Source: Pseudomonas poae (lineage in GTDB: Bacteria > Pseudomonadota > Gammaproteobacteria > Pseudomonadales > Pseudomonadaceae). From it: 64,000 bases of DNA. Below are positions 17,063 to 27,004 of the stretch, in pieces. The DNA lies in contig CP034537.1 in assembly GCA_004000515.1 (NCBI GenBank), positions 2,418,001 to 2,482,000 on the forward strand, written 5' to 3'. The notes beneath the pieces were generated by a model. The model worked only from the letters and a program-made list of their open reading frames with translations. It did not search any database and was not told where the DNA came from. The translations under genes and the position numbers were made by a program. Every line of letters starts with the position of its first letter. Positions within the stretch are counted from its first letter, which is position 1.

Positions 17063-18816
17063 TGCTGCGACTCGTAGAGTGCTTGTTTGGCGAGTTGTTG
17101 CAGTTGTTCTCTGGCGTGGGTAAGTAGCGCGATCTGATGATCGGCCGCTTCGGCATCATGATTGCGGGTGGCGACCAGCTCATCGATGAGCTTCTGCTTT
17201 TCACCGATTTCGCGCTCGAACTCCACGCTGACTTGCGTCACCAGCACTTGCATCTGCTCAGCGAGCAAAGCAGGCAGCCGATCCCGTAACTCTCGTTTCA
17301 CCGAAGGGATGATTTCATTTGTCACTTTTTGCCGCAGTTGCTCGCGCTGACGCCCTTCATTGAAGTACGCCAGAATTTGCGGTAGGAAGATGATGGCCAA
17401 CTCGATGAGCGGATTGACGACGGACGTGGTGACTGCCAGTACGGTAGCCAAGCCTTGATAGCTCACTCTTGGGAGCGGGTTTCCTTCTTTCCATCCGCTT
17501 TCTTTTTTCAGTCTTTCGAGTTCGCGTGTATTGCGGTTGGCCAAGGAGCCACTCCATTGCCCCAGAGCTTCTCCGGTCTTTTGCAGCGTGCGGTTAATCC
17601 TGTCGGTGATCTGGCCCAGCCAGCCTGGATCATTGTTGAACTGGCCCATGCTCTTGCCCAGGTCTCCCACGGCCAGTGCAAAATCGGCGACGACGGATCG
17701 ACTCAGGTTGTCCATCTGGTCTTTGATGGTGCGCGTCATCGAGCTACGAACCACTTCGGAAACGATTCGCGAAAAAGCTTCTTGGTTACCGGCTACACCG
17801 GCATTGACCAGTTCGGACTGAGCGTTATCAAGTTCACGGCCAACCGCATTGAGGCAGTTATCTACTGCGCGGTCTAGCTGGTTGTCGCGCAGGTCTTCAA
17901 GAATGCCGTCGCGCTTGCGCTCGATTTGACGAATACCGCTGGCCAGCTCGCTTAGGGCATGTTGATTTTCGGCCTGGTTCTTTTTCAGCGAAGTGAGTGC
18001 AAGGTTGATCTGGCTAAGCAGTGAATGAGTCATGTCTTTCAACCGATCTTCAAACACCTGGCGAACGATTTGTTCGGGTTGCAGACGCGCAAGCACTTCG
18101 CCCAATTGGACATCACCGTCGAGTCCCACCTTGACCAGGGGACGCGTATCGACAAAGTTGATCCGGATCTGCTCGTCGACCAACTCCGCGACTTCTTGCA
18201 CTTGCTCGTCCGAGCGCAGGTTGACCTTGTTCAGCAGGAAAGTGAAATCACGCCCGTAAGTCTGCAGATCATCCAGTTGGCGCAACATCGACTGAGTGAT
18301 GTTGCCATCTTCCACGCTGGTTACCACGATGAAGTGCACGCCACGGGGCAGGTAGTACGCAATCGCTTTGTTGTGGTTGGCAAATGATGAGCCAAACCCC
18401 GGCATGTCAACTAGCACCAAAGAGGGCGAAGCTTTGAGTCGCGGGTTATCCAGGTACAGCTGAAGGTGGGTGAATTCGTTGGCGCGAGTCTTGATACTGG
18501 CAAGAGCGCTGACGTCCAGGCGTTCACTACTGCCATCCAGGCGAATGGCCAGGAGATGCGGGTCATTGCTGTAGCGCAACTCAGTGGCTAACTCGGTTTC
18601 GGGTGTCAGGCCAATACCCAGGACGTTTTCTCCAAGGAAAGCGTTCAGCAAGCTGCTCTTGCCAGCGCTGAACGCACCAATGACGGGGACGAGCAGTTCG
18701 GTATGTTCGATATCGTTCTGCAGCCGCGTCACCTCATCGGGCTGGATCGAGGTTTCTACAATGAGCGGCAAAATGGATTTCAGATAGTTGAGATAAGTGC
18801 TTTGAGTTTTCAACAT
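17059..18816 (-). CDS. Dynamin-like GTPase 1
   Basis: 585 residues from ATG 18816. P-loop GAFSAGKS (47-54), G3 VDMPGFGS (~136) and a G4-like NKVNLRS mark a dynamin-family GTPase. A hydrophobic segment near the middle of the second half (SVVNPLIELAIIFLPQILAY) could be the membrane paddle or a transmembrane hairpin. AAGGA lies 12 bases upstream of this ATG. An in-frame ATG at 18909 would add 31 residues and overlap the upstream gene by 22 bases but has no ribosome-binding site. It is the first of three overlapping GTPase genes. Confidence 0.87.
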   Translation of the reverse strand: MLKTQSTYLNYLKSILPLIVETSIQPDEVTRLQNDIEHTELLVPVIGAFSAGKSSLLNAFLGENVLGIGLTPETELATELRYSNDPHLLAIRLDGSSERLDVSALASIKTRANEFTHLQLYLDNPRLKASPSLVLVDMPGFGSSFANHNKAIAYYLPRGVHFIVVTSVEDGNITQSMLRQLDDLQTYGRDFTFLLNKVNLRSDEQVQEVAELVDEQIRINFVDTRPLVKVGLDGDVQLGEVLARLQPEQIVRQVFEDRLKDMTHSLLSQINLALTSLKKNQAENQHALSELASGIRQIERKRDGILEDLRDNQLDRAVDNCLNAVGRELDNAQSELVNAGVAGNQEAFSRIVSEVVRSSMTRTIKDQMDNLSRSVVADFALAVGDLGKSMGQFNNDPGWLGQITDRINRTLQKTGEALGQWSGSLANRNTRELERLKKESGWKEGNPLPRVSYQGLATVLAVTTSVVNPLIELAIIFLPQILAYFNEGRQREQLRQKVTNEIIPSVKRELRDRLPALLAEQMQVLVTQVSVEFEREIGEKQKLIDELVATRNHDAEAADHQIALLTHAREQLQQLAKQALYESQQ

Positions 18817-18887
18817 GATCGGTACGAATCCTTGCGTATATAAAAAACGTTTAAGGGCATCGTTGTGGGTGAGGGGCTCCAGTCGCT

Positions 18888-19310
18888 TCACAACTTGAGC
18901 TCCCTCCATTCATAGCCGTTGTATTTCTCCCAGACTGCGCCGTTCTCAAAGTGCAGGTACACCCGCCACTCATCCGGATTGACCTGGATTTCTCCACCAA
19001 TACGGGCGCAGTTACCGAACTCTGAGCGTAGAAAACTCTCTAGTTGCTGATAAAACGCATCGGGAAACCTGGAGCTGCCGGAGACGTAGCAAGACGATCC
19101 ATTGGCGAAAAGGCTGCAGGGTTGAACGCTTGACCATAACGTCGCCGTTGCCTGGTCTGGATGTTTCTTGCTCCAGTCCAGAGCAAATCTGTGAAGTAGG
19201 ACATGCCAGTTTCCGTCGGCGTACTCACCTTCAATCCCCCACATGTCGATGGCCAGGAACAAGGTGGGCTGCTTCGAGCGTTTCTGCGACGGATAGAAGG
19301 ACTCATGCAT
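18888..19310 (-). CDS. Hypothetical protein, first gene of the dynamin operon
   Basis: 140 residues, no family recognised. It is rich in aromatic residues (e.g. DMWGIEGEYADGNWHVLLHR; EWRVYLHFENGAVWEKYNG), which suggests a compact beta-rich domain, and has no membrane segment. It starts 59 bases from operator copy 4 and is followed directly by dynamin-like GTPase 1, so it is probably the promoter-proximal gene of the GTPase operon. Confidence 0.65.
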   Translation of the reverse strand: MHESFYPSQKRSKQPTLFLAIDMWGIEGEYADGNWHVLLHRFALDWSKKHPDQATATLWSSVQPCSLFANGSSCYVSGSSRFPDAFYQQLESFLRSEFGNCARIGGEIQVNPDEWRVYLHFENGAVWEKYNGYEWRELKL

Positions 19311-19368
19311 GGGGATATCTCTCGCTGGTTCAGATGTAAATCAAGATGAGTAAATGTCGAACATGCCC

Positions 19369-19393
19369 ACGACATATTGTGTCGTGCGCGACA
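19369..19393. promoter_or_regulatory. Operator-like palindrome cluster, copy 4
   Basis: Core ACGACA-TATTG-TGTCGT (19369-19385), perfect 6-base arms. Extra half-sites flank it: TGTCG at 19355-19359 and CGACA at 19389-19393. It lies in the divergent region between the dynamin operon (start 59 bases left) and the PLD/helicase operon, so one regulator could control both. Confidence 0.75.
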
Positions 19394-19740
19394 TCTGGAT
19401 CGCATGAATAGCGGTGTGCAGCACTCACCGTGATGTCAGCCGAATTGTGGCCAGTCGTTCAGCGGCAGCGCGGCGGGGTACAGGAAGAGAGATGAGGCGT
19501 AGATAAATCAGAATGGCCACAGACATTCGCAACTTCCTTGTGCATGTAGGCGTGGGTGCCTGGGAGAGAGCTCCACTGCACGATATCGGCATGGGGCAGA
19601 CAAGCTTTAGTTGGGACTTGTAATGTCGATCATGGAGATCCCTCCGAAGCGACATGGACGAGATTGTGGCATTTTGCTACCGTCGTTGGCGATGCGCCAG
19701 CTCAAATGCTGACTCGCTGCAAACGCAAAGGAAGCCTTTT
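19394..19740. other. Leader region before the PLD/helicase operon
   Basis: About 350 bases without a convincing gene. TGTCG (19624-19628) and CGACA (19650-19654) half-sites recur here, 87-117 bases before the ATG, which may be further regulator contacts. In-frame extension of the 19741 gene to 19654 has no ribosome-binding site and unusual composition. Confidence 0.5.
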
Positions 19741-21027
19741 ATGAGCATGACCTGGGGACTCTCTGGTCCTGAACAATTGGACGGCGAGAGACGCACCCGC
19801 ACGCTTGATATTGGCGCCGCAGTGCGTGAGTACAACGAGCGCGCTGTCCCTGGCATGGGCGGCGTCTGGTACGCCAAACAGCTGTTTTTGGCGATGCTGG
19901 GTATCGCGCTCGCGCAGAAGTTGCGCGAACGCAAGTCGAATGTCTCGAACATTAATGCGGCCAACGCCATTGAAGCGTTGGGTTGCTACTACGCGCTCAA
20001 ACAGAACAAAGGCCAGGGTGATGCCCGGGTGCGGGGTTCGGAGAAACTGCGCGGCAAGGCGAATTTCGACTTCAAGACCCTGTGCAAGCCAGGGTTCTAT
20101 GTCAGCCAACCGATGCGAATGGGGACCGGCCAGGCATTGTTGGCCTTGGGTCTGGTGCGCGCGCAGGGTGAACGATTCAATGCCTTTACCTGCACAGCCT
20201 TTGGTCATGAATTCGTTAACGCTTGCTGTGGGGATGACGGAGCGCTGTTAGAGGAGTTGGTGCAGTGGGCACAACGAGGCGATTCTGTAGATAGGTTGAA
20301 AGGCCCCGTTTCCGGGCTGCTCTCGCCTCTGCAAGTATTACCCGCACAGGCCCGTGCGCTGTTGTCTCGCCGCATTGATGCGGAACTCTCGCCAGCCAGC
20401 GGTGGCTTGCGACGTGCAGCCATACGTGGCTGGGTACGGGCTCGTCACGCCAAGCCGGAAGCCGTGTTCGATTGGGCCGAGCGACCCGATGAAATCGACC
20501 CCGAACACTGGAACGACTTGCATTATGGCGCTCTGTTTTTTCACGTGCAGGATGCCGCCTACGACGTGCTGAACGCGGTGGAGCAACACATGGCGGTGTT
20601 GAGCACGCAGCGGTTCGAGTTAGGGCGTGTCCTGCCCGAACGCATCTCGACGCACATCACCCATTTGCGCGAAATGGCCCGATTGTTTTTGGATAACCCT
20701 CAGCGGCAGCGAATCGATCCTGTCGCCTCGACCTTCTGCCATGAGTGTATGGATCCTGATAGTTCGAGCCTGTTGGCCAGTCTGGTGAGCCGCGACGGTC
20801 GGGTTCTGCGTCTGCAAGGCAAGGACATTCTGCCTGGCGGTGCGTTCCAGCATCAGGTTTTGGAGGTCGATACTGGCCAGGTTGTTATCGAGGCCCAAGC
20901 CGCTTTGCCAGCCTGGATTTCCCATCGTGTAGGTCGTTTACATCGACTGGATCTGGATCTCCGGGGTCAATTGAGCGCCTGGCTCACCTCGGCTCCAGCA
21001 GTAGCCATTGAAGAGGTAAGTTTATGA
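19741..21027 (+). CDS. Unknown protein, first gene of PLD/helicase operon
   Basis: 428 residues from ATG 19741, chosen for AAGGAA at 19728-19733. No family recognised. The N-terminal ~110 residues are helical (GMGGVWYAKQLFLAMLGIAL). There is one late Cys pair (FCHECMD, ~330) and a C-terminal beta-rich domain (VSRDGRVLRLQGKDILPGG). Its stop overlaps the ATG of the PLD-like gene (ATGA 21024-21027), so the two are coupled and probably form a complex with the helicase. A targeting or adaptor role is a guess from position only. Confidence 0.7.
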   Translation: MSMTWGLSGPEQLDGERRTRTLDIGAAVREYNERAVPGMGGVWYAKQLFLAMLGIALAQKLRERKSNVSNINAANAIEALGCYYALKQNKGQGDARVRGSEKLRGKANFDFKTLCKPGFYVSQPMRMGTGQALLALGLVRAQGERFNAFTCTAFGHEFVNACCGDDGALLEELVQWAQRGDSVDRLKGPVSGLLSPLQVLPAQARALLSRRIDAELSPASGGLRRAAIRGWVRARHAKPEAVFDWAERPDEIDPEHWNDLHYGALFFHVQDAAYDVLNAVEQHMAVLSTQRFELGRVLPERISTHITHLREMARLFLDNPQRQRIDPVASTFCHECMDPDSSSLLASLVSRDGRVLRLQGKDILPGGAFQHQVLEVDTGQVVIEAQAALPAWISHRVGRLHRLDLDLRGQLSAWLTSAPAVAIEEVSL

Positions 21028-23014
21028 GTCATGCTCCTTCCTCTCTGGCCCAACACTTCGAAACGCCGGACGGTTTTACTGGCCACTTCGGTTGGCTGTG
21101 CGGCTTCTCGGCTGACGACAGGTTTCTCAACGATGCGCTTGAGCGTTTCAGCCACCAGCAAGCTAATCAGCGTGCCTATGCCGGGGAAACGCTATTGGCA
21201 CTGATGCTGGACCCGCGCGCGATCCAGATTACCCCGGTCGAGGTGCCGGGCCTGTTGCATTTACCCTGGGCGAAAGCTGAATTGCCATTCAACCTGATGC
21301 ACGCCAAGGTCGCGGTGCTGGGTTACCGCAGCACTGACAAGAGTGACGCCTGGTGTTTGCGTTTGCTTGTGTCCACCGGCAACTGGACCCGGCAGACATT
21401 AGAGCAGAGCCTTGACCTGATCTGGCGCCTGGACCTGTGCAGCGACGAACTGGTAGTACCCACCGAGGCAACGCAGCAGGTCCGGACAGATATCTGCAGC
21501 GCCTGGAGTTTACTGCTGTGGCTACTCGAGCATTACGACGACCGTGCACTGCTCGCCAACCCGCTGACAGCCAAGGCCGTGGCGGATATGGATGCGATCC
21601 TGCTCAAACAGGTCAAGCCGAAAGCTTCCGGATTGAACGCACGTTTCTTCGATAACCGAAAAGCGTCGCTGCTCGCCCAACTGCCAGCCCGAGTCGTTTA
21701 TGCCTCGGGTCGAGAAACGACGCGTAACTACTTGGCCATGGGCTCGGGTTTTTATGAGTCTTCAATGCCCGGTGAGCATGCATCGGTCCCGTTGAGCATC
21801 ATCAGGCGCTTGCGCGGTGAAAAAGGAGAACCGCGTCTGCTGACGGCGACCAGCACTGTAGATCTGTTTATCAACGAGGCGAGCTGCCAGGGCATTGCAA
21901 CGGCAGCCGCGAAATTGACGGCTGCCAGCGTCAGCGTACGACCTGCGGCTAAGCCGGCCTACTTTCCTGACGTGCAAAAACGCACCTTGCATGCCAAGTT
22001 CATTTTCAGCGCCAGCGAGACCGGGCATTCGGAAAAAACAGCCAGCCCATGGCTGTACCTTGGCTCGGGCAATCTTACCCGGCAAGGCTTCACCCTGAAG
22101 ATGGGGCGATCGACGGGCAACCTTGAGGCCGGGGTGGTATTCGCTCCGACGCCTTTGAACTGGTACCCGGCAAAATCGGGGGCGCTGATCCCGAATCGAT
22201 TGGTTATTATCTGCCGATTCAGTGGGAGCAGGAATGCGTCCCTGAGACGCTGCAGCAAGGCAAGGATCTTGAGGTGGGGAGCGAGGTGTTCTGCGCAGCG
22301 CCCGTGGCTTACTTGAAGTGGCGGGACACGGATACAGCAGAGCAAGGCTGGTTGAGCGCCGATGATCGCTCGCGGGGCGATTACTCAGTGCTGGATACGT
22401 CGCGACAGCCTTGTGCATATGTTGAGGGTCAAGGCTTCGCCTGGTGCGGACCACGACCGCGGCAGGTGGTTGTCAGTTGGCAAGAGGCGGGTGCAACGCA
22501 TGTCATGACGGTGCCAGTGCTGGATGGGTTTGGCCGATTGGCGGCCACCGAGCTGCCAGAAATCAGCCTGGAGGATGCGTGGATGCAACTCGACAGTTTT
22601 CCACAGTCGCCCAGTGAAGAAGAACTGCCCGACGCGTTCGACGATAGCAAGCGCTCTGCCGACAAACAGGGAACCATTGCGCCAGGAAAAGAAGCGGCGC
22701 GTTACCCGATCCGGCAAATGATGGAACTAATCGAAGGCATCGCCGCGAAACAAACTGCGTTGGAGCCTCGGGATTGGCCGGTGTGGTGTGCCCGACTGGA
22801 GCAGTCGCTCATTCAGGCCGCCGGTTGCGGGTTGTTGCAGCAGTTTCTGACACTCGAAATCAACCCCATCCATGCCTTGCGTCAACCTGCGTTCAGGCCT
22901 CGTTTTGCCGAGACAGTGGACCATCCGGAAGGGCTGCGCTACGAAAACGCACTGAGCAATATCGAGGCCCATTGGAAACTCGACACCTCACATCCCCTGG
23001 GAGTCCTGCCATGA
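21024..23014 (+). CDS. PLD-superfamily protein (two HxK motifs), apparent 1-base loss at ~22140
   Basis: About 663 residues after repair. The N-terminal half has two PLD/nuclease half-sites: MHAKVAV (His93, Lys95) followed by STGNWT (~120), and LHAKFIF (His323, Lys325) followed by GSGNLT (~350). This is the arrangement of Tdp1-like or PLD-nuclease enzymes. At ~22139-22142 the frame shifts by one missing base: GNLEAGVVF continues in the other frame as SDAFELVPGKIGGADPESIG and runs to 23014. Its ends overlap both neighbours by ATGA, so the full-length gene is almost certainly the real one. It may cleave nucleic acid exposed by the helicase partner (inference). Confidence 0.8.
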
Positions 23015-25643
23015 AACGGGTCGCCTTCAGTTGGGCAGCCGTTGCGGCTTCACTGCGTGAGCGGGCGATGCAACAGCAACAATTTGCAGATGACGCAGGT
23101 GAGGCGGCTGCGCATCTGAATCCAGGCCAGCGAGCCAGCCTGCATGCGTTGGCCGATCGAATTGGCGAACACGGGGTCGTGCTGGCCGACGAAGTGGGTA
23201 TGGGCAAGACCCGTATCGCTGTCGAGTTGATTCGCGCAGTCAAGGACGCTGGCGGTCGAGCCGCGGTCATCGCCCCGCCAGGGCTGGGTTATCAGTGGCA
23301 GGCCGAGTTGAAACTGGGAGGCGTTACAACTCCCGCTATGTTGCATGGTCTGCTCGGCTACTTTGAAGCCTGGAATGCCGAAGAGGCCATCAATCAAAAG
23401 CCATGGTTTCAGGAGCCAGTTCTGGTGCTGTCCCATACCTTTGCCAACTGGCGTATGGGCGAGAACGCAACGCGCTGGCGCAGAGAATTGGTGCCGGAAG
23501 TCTTCGCACGCTGGCGCAAGGAGACAGGTTTCAAGTATCCAAATGGCTACCACCTGTCCGGCCCTTATGATGAATGGGTCAAGCGAGCCGCCGCCAGTAT
23601 TGTGGCGCGTATCAGCGAAGACGCCGCGCACCCCGCTTACGCCTGGTTGACTGACGTCACGACCGGGCATGCCTGGCCAAACCCTGATACTCACCCCAAT
23701 TACCGCCGCGGTACTCCTCATCGGAGTTGGCTTGAACAGGTGGTCGGGTTTGGCCTGGGCTCCTTCGACCTGCTGGTGATCGACGAAGCCCACAAAAGTC
23801 GCGGCACCGACAGCGGCCTGAGCCGGTTGCTCGGTAACCTGGTGCAGGGAACTCAGCACAGCCGTCGCTTGTGCATGACAGCGACTCCTGTGGAGCTGGA
23901 TGTCGAGCAATGGCGGCAAACCTTCAAACGGCTTGGTCTCGACGAAAAAGTGCGCGATCAACTTCAGCCTGTGATCAACGACTTTGCGCAGGCCATCCGT
24001 CATCTACGCGTTCATTGGCGTTCCAGCGACACGGCCCGTCAACAATATCAGGCAGCAGCCAGTGCCTTTCAATCGACGTTGAGCCCCTATCTGCTGCGCC
24101 GGGATAAACGTGAAGACGCCGACGTTTCACGCTTCGCCCAAGAAACTCAGGGGGAAAGCTATCGCAATACCCAAAAGCCCGTCAGTGTGGATGTACGCAC
24201 GCTGAAGTTACCTTGGCGACAGGCCGTGTGCGCAACCGAGGCGCTGTCCGTGGCCTCGCGACTGGACGAAAACTCAACAGCCAAACGCTTGCGATTGACC
24301 CTGGCCAATGGGTATGGCATCGCTGACCTCCTGGCGCAAATTAATGAACCAGCGGAGCCTTCTGCCCTGCCGGATAACGGACAGTCCAGCGCGGTCGATG
24401 ACAAGCGCCAGCAACGCGTGCAGTGGTGGTTGAAGACGGCTGCGCAGGCGTTTCAGCATCCCCACCACTTGTTTGAGCACCCGGCAATTCAGGCCACCAT
24501 CACGGCCATCGAAGCCGCACACGAACAAGAGGAAAAGGTGCTGGTGTTCGGCCGTTTCACCGCATCCATGCGGGCCTTGGTCCGACTGCTGAACGCGCGT
24601 GAAATGCTACGTAGCCTTGAGGCCGGCCGTTACTGGCCGCAGAGCGTAATCCATGCTCGTGCCGACGAGCCCGATGACCATTCGGAATGGGCAGCAGTGG
24701 AGATTGCGCACCGTCAGCTGAATTGCCGGCTGAAACTCAGCTCCATCCCTGAGCTGCTGGCCAATCAATACAGCACCCACAGCACACGTCGTGAGCAGCT
24801 ACGCCGGCGTCTGCTCGGCTGGTTGGATGCGGGACTGCCCGAAAATGAGCAGGTACCCCGCGCGATGTTCAAACACCTTCAGGAGGCTGAGCTCAACAAG
24901 GATCTGGTGGGCACCGCCGAGAAACATCCCGTAGCGCTGTTTACCCGGGCGATCCTCGACTTTACTGGCGGGGACGTCGAACATCTGACGCCTGAGCAAG
25001 CGTGCACCGCCTTTTGCCAACTGTTGAGCGCTGTCGGTGACCAGCACACGGACGACAATCCCCACACACCGGATACCGGCGAAATTGCGTTGCAATGGGA
25101 ACTGCTACTCGCTCGTCTACAGCCTGAGTTTGCCCACCAGGAGGGTAGTTTCGCTCGCCTGATGTACGGCGGCACTGAACAATCCACCCGCCGCTTGTTA
25201 CAACTGGCCTTCAACCGCCCGAACAGCTTTCCCCGTGTTCTCGTGGCCCAATCCACCGTCGGCCGCGAAGGCCTCAACCTGCATCTGGCATGCAAGACCG
25301 TCATCTCATGCACCCGGAGTGGAACCCCGGGGTGGTCGAACAACAGATAGGCCGAGTCGATCGAGTGGGCAGTCATTGGAGTCGCCGGTTGGGTGAGGCG
25401 CTGGAACGGGGGAGTCCAGCGTCAGAGCTGCCGCGCATTGATGTGCATCCGGTGATCTTTCGAGGGACTTACGACGAGCATAACTGGAAGGTCCTGTTGG
25501 AACGTTGGGATGACCTGCGTGCTCAGTTACATGGAGAAGTGATTCCTGCTCGGGAGGCGGAGGGGGATTTGGAGTACGAGGAGGTGTTGGCGCAATTGCA
25601 GAAAAGTGCGCCTTGTTTTTCGCCGTTGAGGCGAAATATTTGA
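23011..25643 (+). CDS. SNF2/SF2-type helicase, apparent 1-base loss at ~25305
   Basis: About 877 residues after repair. Motif I DEVGMGKT (~60-67), motif II DEAH (~258), motif III TATP (~290), and late motifs GREGLNL (~751) and QQIGRVDRVGS. The frame changes at ~25304-25306: the sequence reads ATCTC where ATCCTC would continue the motif V-VI region (MHPEWNPGVVEQQIGRVDR). One missing C explains it. ATP-driven translocation on DNA is expected. It is the third gene of a coupled operon with the unknown protein and the PLD-like protein; helicase plus PLD nuclease is a recurrent pairing in restriction-like defence loci. Confidence 0.83.
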
Positions 25644-25715
25644 ATCGGTCTCAGCTCTCCATCGGCCTCTCAAGGTAGCTTGTATGAGGCCGTCTCCATC
25701 ACTGAGGAGTAATCC

Positions 25716-25850
25716 TTGTCTTTAGGCTTTACCGCTTTGAGTTGGCGGTCAGAGAGTCATGAGGCTCTCCATTCTTATGCGCTACTGGAAGGAATGGCGC
25801 CGCACTTCAATGACGCAGATGGGGATAATAATGCGCAGAAACTGCTCTAG
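25716..25850 (+). pseudogene. 5' fragment of the next operon gene, cut by an IS5 element
   Basis: TTG 25716 follows AGGAG (25705-25709) at 6 bases and opens a 44-codon frame (FTALSWRSESHEALHSYALL) that ends exactly where IS-like sequence begins (TAG of CTAG at 25847-25850). It starts 72 bases after the helicase stop on the same strand, so the operon once had at least a fourth gene. Its 3' part is not seen downstream. Confidence 0.55.
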
Positions 25851-26490
25851 GGAAACTCTGAAAAAGACTTCCTGATTTGGCAAAATCTCCGCACACCATT
25901 CGCCGAGCTTTTCGATGATGAAACAAATGACCTTCGCCGATGCCGAGTACGCCGGCAAGCGCAAGCAGACTCGTAAGGAATTGTTCCTGATCGAAATGGA
26001 TCAGGTGGTGCCCTGGAAGGGTTTGATTGCCTTGATCGAACCGCATTATCCAAAGGGCGAAGGTGGTCGTCCGGCCTATCCACTGATGGCGATGTTGCGC
26101 GTGCATCTGATGCAGAACTGGTTCGGCTACAGCGACCCGGCGATGGAGGAAGCGCTGTATGAGACGACCATCCTGCGTCAGTTTTCGGGTCTGAACCTGG
26201 AGCGAATCCCGGACGAAACGGCCATTCTCAACTTCCGTCGCCTGTTGGAAAAACATGAGTTGGCGGGCGGAATTCTTGGCGTGATCAATGGTTATCTGGG
26301 CGATCGTGGTTTGTCGCTGCGTCAAGGCACGATCGTCGATGCCACACTGATTCATGCGCCCAGTTCAACCAAGAACAAGGACGGCAAACGCGATCCGGAG
26401 ATGCATCAGACCAAGAAGGGCAACCAGTATTACTTCGGCATGAAAACCCATATCGGTGTGGATGAGAAGTCGGGATTGGTGCATACGAGG
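25847..26490 (+). mobile_element. IS5-family insertion sequence remnant (left end intact, right end lost)
   Basis: Begins at CTAG (the usual YTAR target of the IS5 group), followed by a terminal-repeat-like GGAAACTCTGAAAAAGACTT. It contains a truncated transposase. No matching inverted right end is visible after ~26490, so a deletion or second rearrangement removed it, together with the remainder of the interrupted gene. Confidence 0.7.
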
Positions 26491-26523
26491 GTTGAGCCCA
26501 GCTCAGCTCCGGGTGCTGGGTAG
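25915..26523 (+). pseudogene. IS5-family transposase, C-terminally truncated
   Basis: 202 residues versus ~320-330 for intact IS5-group transposases. The N-terminal DNA-binding region (EGGRPAYPLMAMLRVHLMQN) and the first catalytic Asp region (GTIVDATLIHAPSS) are present. The sequence leaves the family after DEKSGLVHTR, so the second Asp and the Glu of the DDE triad are missing. The element cannot be autonomous. Confidence 0.88.
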
Positions 26524-26602
26524 ACTTCAGGTCACGCAGTTGGGTTTTTTCCGCGGTAGCGCACCATGGGCTCATCTAGGACGATTTGAGCTGAGGTGTG
26601 GT

Positions 26603-26940
26603 ATGCGACACTCTATGGTTACCTGTCACAACTGTGGCAAAGCTATGGTTCCGAGAGCGACGTATAGCCGTGGTTTCTGGGGTTATTCGCCGTCGTCGAA
26701 TCACTGTCCCTTTGCCTTAGTGAGAACTGGCATGGCGGAAACCCAGGGTTAGGGGCTCGGCTGTTCGCTTTGGTTGGCCTGGCTCTTGGTGTTCTGGCCT
26801 GCGTGTTGGTGGGAGCTCTTTTGTTCAAGGTGCAGTGGTGGCTTCGGGTCGAAGGGCAGTGGCCTCTATTGACGCTGGGCACATGTGCTGTGTCGGTTAG
26901 CGCGGGATACCAATTTTACTACTGGTTTATTGATTGCTGA
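26603..26940 (+). CDS. Zinc-ribbon membrane protein, apparent 1-base loss at ~26711
   Basis: About 112 residues after repair. The N-terminal ribbon VTCHNCGKAMVPR ... NHCPFC has four Cys. It is followed by two hydrophobic segments (ARLFALVGLALGVLACVLVG; and one near VSVSAGYQFYYWF). The run TTT at ~26710 should be TTTT: the frame then passes from NHCPF to CLSENWHGG and on to the membrane part. GAGG precedes the ATG. It looks like a small superinfection- or stress-type membrane protein, but the family is not known to me. It sits between the IS remnant and capP. Confidence 0.6.
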
Positions 26941-27004
26941 ACGTGATTATGCTGTTGAAGGCAGCAATCGGCCACAAGCGGAGCTTAAACAATAATCGGC
27001 TGGA

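Noticed and set aside
23050..24003. Leftward 317-codon frame
   Set aside because: Antisense to the helicase ATPase domain.
22139..25306. Programmed frameshifting in the PLD and helicase genes
   Set aside because: No slippery heptamer with downstream structure was seen, and the same kind of indel occurs in many unrelated genes of the window.
26490..26600. Right end of the IS5 element
   Set aside because: A CTAG-like TCTAGG occurs at ~26574-26579, but no inverted copy of the left terminal repeat accompanies it.
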